From RGIG250 sp964540025 (GTDB lineage Bacteria > Bacillota > Negativicutes > Selenomonadales > Selenomonadaceae), in assembly GCA_964540025.1 (NCBI GenBank), contig CAZIKQ010000063.1:1-8826 (forward strand): a stretch of DNA of 8,826 bases, written 5' to 3'. Made by a program: the position numbers and the translations under genes. Below the pieces are notes generated by a model that searched no databases, had not been told where the DNA came from, and saw only the letters and a list, made by a program, of their open reading frames with translations. Shown here in pieces: positions 6,132 through 8,826 of this stretch (position 1 is its first letter; every line of letters begins with the position of its first letter).

Positions 6132-6295
6132 GTCACCCCTCCGGCTCGACTAACTCACTTAATAAGTCCGAGTGAAACGATGGACGAATTTAGTGAGTGT
6201 CATGCATGCGACCTTAGCGATTGCCGAGTGTAACGATGGCAGAGCTTAGGGAGTCGTACTTCGGTGCCACCTCCCCTACAGGGGAGGCATTGGAC
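6132..6295 (-). repeat. Expanded copy of the intergenic repeat (copy c)
   Basis: The left end GTCACCCCTC (6132-6141) matches the inverted end of the copy at 8789-8798. The right end (6266-6295) carries the CTCCCCTACAGGGGAG palindrome and then ATTGGAC, the same outer flank as copy b (89-95). The short central hairpin of the standard 54-base unit is replaced by more than 100 bases forming two related imperfect hairpins. This fills most of the 429-base gene-free stretch between the ACT-domain gene and argD. No open reading frame with a ribosome binding site is seen in it. Confidence 0.7.
6153..6256. repeat. Pair of related imperfect hairpins inside copy c
   Basis: The first hairpin pairs 6153-6169 with 6182-6198: 14 of 17 positions pair, including ACTCACT/AGTGAGT and GTCC/GGAC. 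The second pairs about 6209-6225 with 6238-6256, less perfectly. The loop regions are near-identical, CCGAGTGAAACGATGG (6168-6183) and CCGAGTGTAACGATGG (6224-6239), 15 of 16 bases shared and 56 bases apart. The stems differ while pairing is kept, which suggests a duplicated structured unit rather than a random match. Confidence 0.6.
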
Positions 6296-6326
6296 TGTGC
6301 CACCATTGAGGGACGCTTTCTAATCG

Positions 6327-6353
6327 GTCCATAGGCTCTCCTGCAGGGGAGGC
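6327..6353 (+). repeat. Half copy of the intergenic repeat in opposite orientation (copy d)
   Basis: CATAGGCTC (6330-6338) matches the start of the copy at 8745 (CATAGGCTC, 8749-8757), followed by a degenerate palindrome, CTCCTGCAGGGGAG. It faces copy c, and the outer ends (ATTGGAC at 6289-6295, GTCCAT at 6327-6332) are nearly complementary. Copies c and d could therefore fold into one large hairpin upstream of argD. Confidence 0.5.
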
Positions 6354-6425
6354 TTTTAGGATTAGCCGCTTTCCTCTGTTTAGCTTAATTTTAATCTATC
6401 AAATAAAGATAAAGAGGAGCAATCA

Positions 6426-7631
6426 ATGAAATACACCGACGAAAAAATTTACGCGGTGGACAGGGCCGACTATTTGCCGGTCTTTGCCCGCTATCAGATC
6501 GTCCTGGACCACGGGGACGGGGTCAACGTCTACGACACCGCCGGGAAAAAATATATCGACTTTCTGGCAGGCATTGCCGTAAACGTGCTGGGCCACGGCC
6601 ACAAGGAGCTGGTAAAGGCGGTAGCCGATCAGGCCGCCCGGATGATCCACGTTTCCAACCTCTATTACACCGAGGCTCAGGCCACCGCCGCCGAAAAGCT
6701 GGTAAAGCTGTCGGGGCTCGACCGGGCCTTCTTCGCCAATTCCGGCGCCGAGGCCAACGAAGGGGCTATCAAGCTGGCCCGGAAATACACCCATCAGCAG
6801 GATGAGGAAAAATCCACTATCATCACCGCCTGGCACAGCTTCCATGGCCGTACGCTGGCCACCCTTACCGCCACCGGCCAGCCGAAATATCAGGCGGGCT
6901 TCGGGCCGCTGCCCCCGGCCTTCGATTACGTTGCCTACGGGGATCTGGCGGAGCTGGAAGCCAAAATGAACGACAAGGTCAGCGCCGTTATGCTGGAAAC
7001 CATTCAGGGGGAAGGGGGAATTTACGTTCCCGCTCCTGAATACCTGAAAGGGGTCCGGGCTCTCTGCGACAAGTACGGCGCTCTCCTGATTCTGGATGAA
7101 ATCCAGTGCGGTATCGGCCGCACCGGCGCATTCTTTGCCTACGAGTCCTTCGGAGTAAAGCCGGACATCGTGACTCTGGCCAAGGGGCTGGCCGGAGGAG
7201 TGCCCATCGGGGCGGTCATCGCCACGGAGGAAGTGGCAAAGGCCCTGCACCCCGGCGACCACGGCACCACCTTCGGGGGCAATCCTCTGGCCTGCGCGGC
7301 GGCCAACGTGGTTCTCGACACCGTGGCCAGCCCGGACTTTTTGAAAAACGTGGCCCGGCTGGGGGAATATTTTACCGGAGAGTTGAAAAAGCTGGCGGCG
7401 AAATATCCCGGCCTGATAAAGGAAGTCCGGGGCAAGGGCCTTATGCTGGGGGCGGAGCTGACCCGGGACGACATCGGCCGGGACGTCGTAAACGACGTTC
7501 TGGAAAACGGGGCCATTATCAACTGCACGGCGGGCAACGTCCTCCGCTTCGTGCCGCCCCTCATCATCACAGAGGGGGATATTGATGAAGTGATGGCTCG
7601 GGTGGACAAGGCCCTGGCCAAATTCACCTGA
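6426..7631 (+). CDS. argD: Acetylornithine aminotransferase (pyridoxal phosphate enzyme)
   Basis: The enzyme transfers the amino group from glutamate to N-acetylglutamate semialdehyde, giving N-acetylornithine in arginine synthesis; in many bacteria it also serves lysine synthesis as the succinyldiaminopimelate transaminase. At 401 residues it is full length for this class-III aminotransferase. Motifs include FLAGIAVNVLGHGH (46-59), the phosphate-binding NSGAEANEGAIKLAR (105-119), WHSFHGRT (136-143), the cofactor-nitrogen aspartate in LILDEIQCGIGRTG (221-234, Asp224), the Schiff-base lysine in TLAKGLAGGVPIGA (250-263, Lys253), TTFGGNPLAC (281-290) and the C-terminal LRFVPPLIIT. ATG 6426 follows GAGGAG (6414-6419). 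No strong promoter is evident in the short AT-rich leader (6380-6415). argF follows after 101 bases. An ornithine or GABA aminotransferase is less likely given the argF neighbour. Confidence 0.92.
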   Translation: MKYTDEKIYAVDRADYLPVFARYQIVLDHGDGVNVYDTAGKKYIDFLAGIAVNVLGHGHKELVKAVADQAARMIHVSNLYYTEAQATAAEKLVKLSGLDRAFFANSGAEANEGAIKLARKYTHQQDEEKSTIITAWHSFHGRTLATLTATGQPKYQAGFGPLPPAFDYVAYGDLAELEAKMNDKVSAVMLETIQGEGGIYVPAPEYLKGVRALCDKYGALLILDEIQCGIGRTGAFFAYESFGVKPDIVTLAKGLAGGVPIGAVIATEEVAKALHPGDHGTTFGGNPLACAAANVVLDTVASPDFLKNVARLGEYFTGELKKLAAKYPGLIKEVRGKGLMLGAELTRDDIGRDVVNDVLENGAIINCTAGNVLRFVPPLIITEGDIDEVMARVDKALAKFT

Positions 7632-7672
7632 TTTGGGAAACGGACAAAAATACAAAATACTTCCGGCCCCTT

Positions 7673-7702
7673 TTTACAAAAGGCGGCGAAAGATGATATA
7701 AT
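7673..7702 (+). promoter_or_regulatory. Strong sigma-A promoter of argF
   Basis: TTTACA (7673-7678), an 18-base spacer and a perfect TATAAT (7697-7702) preceded by TGA give an extended -10. An imperfect inverted repeat, CCTTTT/AAAAGG with GCC/GGC outside it (about 7666-7687), overlaps the -35. argF can therefore be expressed independently of argD. Confidence 0.75.
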
Positions 7703-7717
7703 GCTTAATTATCTTTG

Positions 7718-7725
7718 AAAGGAGG
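7718..7725 (+). promoter_or_regulatory. Ribosome binding site selecting TTG 7733 of argF
   Basis: AAAGGAGG lies seven bases before TTG at 7733. The longest reading would start at TTG 7715, overlapping this site, so 7733 is preferred. Confidence 0.8.
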
Positions 7726-7732
7726 AACAATC

Positions 7733-8671
7733 TTGTATCAGAATCTCAAGGGTAAAGACCTCCTCTCCCTCCACGAGATTACCACCGAGGATCTCTATGC
7801 CATCCTCGACCTGGCGGCTGATTTGAAGGCAAAGCAGAAGAAGGGCATCGAGCATCAGCTGCTGAAGGGCAAGACCTTGGGCATGATTTTTGAAAAATCC
7901 TCCACCCGAACGAGGGTGTCCTTTGAAACCGGGATGTATCAGCTGGGCGGACAGGCCCTTTTCCTGTCGAAGAACGACCTGCAGATCGGCCGGGGCGAGC
8001 CCATCCGGGACACCGCCCGGGTCCTCAGCCGCTATCTTGACGGCATCATGATCCGCACCTTCCGGCACAGCACCCTGGAGGAACTGGCGGAGTACGCCTC
8101 CGTGCCGGTAATCAACGCCCTTACGGACCTGCTCCACCCCTGTCAGGTGCTGGCGGATCTCCTGACCGTCAGGGAGCGTATCGGCCAGTACAAAGGGAAA
8201 AAGCTGGCCTACATCGGGGACGGCAACAATATGGCCAATTCCCTCCTCTATGGCTGCGCCAAGGCGGGGATGGACGTGGCCATCGCCAGTCCCTCCGGTT
8301 ACAAGCCCGATGAGGAAGTGGTGAAGAACGCCCGGGCGGACGGGGCCGTAAGCGGCAGCGCCATAACCATCACCGGCGACGTTCACGAGGCCGCCGCCGG
8401 GGCTGACGTTCTCTATACAGACGTCTGGACCAGCATGGGGGAGGAAGATCAGCGGGAACAGCGGCTGAAGGATCTGGCGGGCTATCAGATCAACGCCTCC
8501 CTGCTGGCGGAAGCCAACCCGGGTTGTATCGTCATGCACTGCCTGCCGGCCCACCGGGGCGAGGAGATAACCGAGGACGTGCTGGAGGCTCAGGCCGACG
8601 TCATCTTCGACGAGGCGGAGAACCGGCTCCATGCCCAAAAGGCGGTCCTGGCCCTTACCATGATGGATTAA
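7733..8671 (+). CDS. argF: Ornithine carbamoyltransferase
   Basis: The enzyme makes citrulline from ornithine and carbamoyl phosphate in the cytoplasm, the sixth step of arginine synthesis. From TTG 7733 the protein has 312 residues, normal for the anabolic enzyme. The carbamoyl-phosphate motif is FEKSSTRTR (53-61), with HPCQ (135-138) completing that site. Ornithine-side motifs are DGNNMANS (163-170), DVWTSMGEE (230-238) and HCLPAHRGEEI (269-279, catalytic Cys270). The SMG loop and HCLP motif separate it from aspartate carbamoyltransferase. It follows argD by 101 bases but has its own strong promoter. The catabolic arginine deiminase version is less likely because argD is the neighbour and no arcA or arcC is present. 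No intrinsic terminator is visible after it before the repeat at 8745. Confidence 0.94.
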   Translation: MYQNLKGKDLLSLHEITTEDLYAILDLAADLKAKQKKGIEHQLLKGKTLGMIFEKSSTRTRVSFETGMYQLGGQALFLSKNDLQIGRGEPIRDTARVLSRYLDGIMIRTFRHSTLEELAEYASVPVINALTDLLHPCQVLADLLTVRERIGQYKGKKLAYIGDGNNMANSLLYGCAKAGMDVAIASPSGYKPDEEVVKNARADGAVSGSAITITGDVHEAAAGADVLYTDVWTSMGEEDQREQRLKDLAGYQINASLLAEANPGCIVMHCLPAHRGEEITEDVLEAQADVIFDEAENRLHAQKAVLALTMMD

Positions 8672-8744
8672 GTGAAATCCCAAAATCATACTTCGTGAAA
8701 TATGTTCCTCTGGAAACCAATTCTCATTCAATATCAACGTGATG

Positions 8745-8798
8745 GTCTCATAGGCTCCCCTGTAGGGGAGCTGGCGGCGAAGCCGCCTGAGGGGTGAC
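8745..8798 (+). repeat. Complete copy of the intergenic repeat (copy e)
   Basis: This 54-base unit contains two hairpins: the CTCCCCT/AGGGGAG palindrome (8754-8770) and a perfect 6-bp stem GGCGGC (8773-8778), loop GAA, GCCGCC (8782-8787), ending with TGAGGGGTGAC. The first 31 bases are an exact inverted match of 2-32. It starts 74 bases after the argF stop codon and may help protect or end that transcript, but no T-run follows. Nothing else is seen in 8672-8826. Confidence 0.85.
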
Positions 8799-8826
8799 AG
8801 GACAACCACTTGCCTTATTTATCACC

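Noticed and set aside
5997..6425. T-box leader or riboswitch upstream of argD
   Set aside because: No T-box signature (GGGTGGNACCGCG-like) or terminator next to argD is seen; the structure is explained by the repeat copies.
6423..7655. 410-codon open frame on the minus strand opposite argD
   Set aside because: It mirrors argD almost exactly, lacks recognisable motifs, and is explained by G/C-rich third positions of the real gene.
7709..8809. 366-codon open frame on the minus strand opposite argF
   Set aside because: It is a shadow of argF, which has full catalytic motifs; the frame also runs into the intergenic repeat.

Overview
This window looks like a chromosomal segment of a motile, anaerobic-type Firmicute. 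The gene families and the flagellar gene order would fit the Negativicutes (Selenomonas-like bacteria). That placement is an impression from protein style and synteny, not a measured result. Start codons include TTG (fliA, argF). Ribosome binding sites are strong and Gram-positive in style, and three of the promoters I can read carry an extended -10 (TGn) motif. No phage, insertion sequence, CRISPR, rRNA or tRNA gene is visible.

Layout. Bases 1-161 hold one partial and one complete copy of a palindromic intergenic repeat, then the fliA leader. Bases 162-4275 are a plus-strand motility block: the flagellar sigma factor FliA, a FapA/DUF342 beta-helix protein, a small unrecognised charged protein, and a membrane-anchored protein whose architecture matches SwrB/DUF6115. 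In Bacillus subtilis sigD is followed directly by swrB at the end of the fla/che operon; here two extra genes lie between the two partners. A terminator-like hairpin between the second and third genes may split or attenuate the block.

Bases 4369-5400 encode a class I DAHP synthase, the entry step of aromatic amino-acid synthesis, with its own promoter and terminator. It converges on a minus-strand tandem ACT-domain protein (5586-5996), and two hairpins separate the two genes. Bases 5997-6425 contain no gene but hold a composite palindromic repeat. Bases 6426-8671 carry two arginine-biosynthesis genes, argD and argF; argF has its own clear promoter in the short gap between them. Bases 8672-8826 hold another copy of the intergenic repeat.

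The functional genes are conventional. The most unusual material is the repeat family, present in at least five places and in both orientations and including one copy expanded by two related hairpins; the unrecognised small gene in the flagellar block; a repeat-containing linker and an early hairpin in the SwrB-like gene; and a palindrome at the predicted aroF transcription start.
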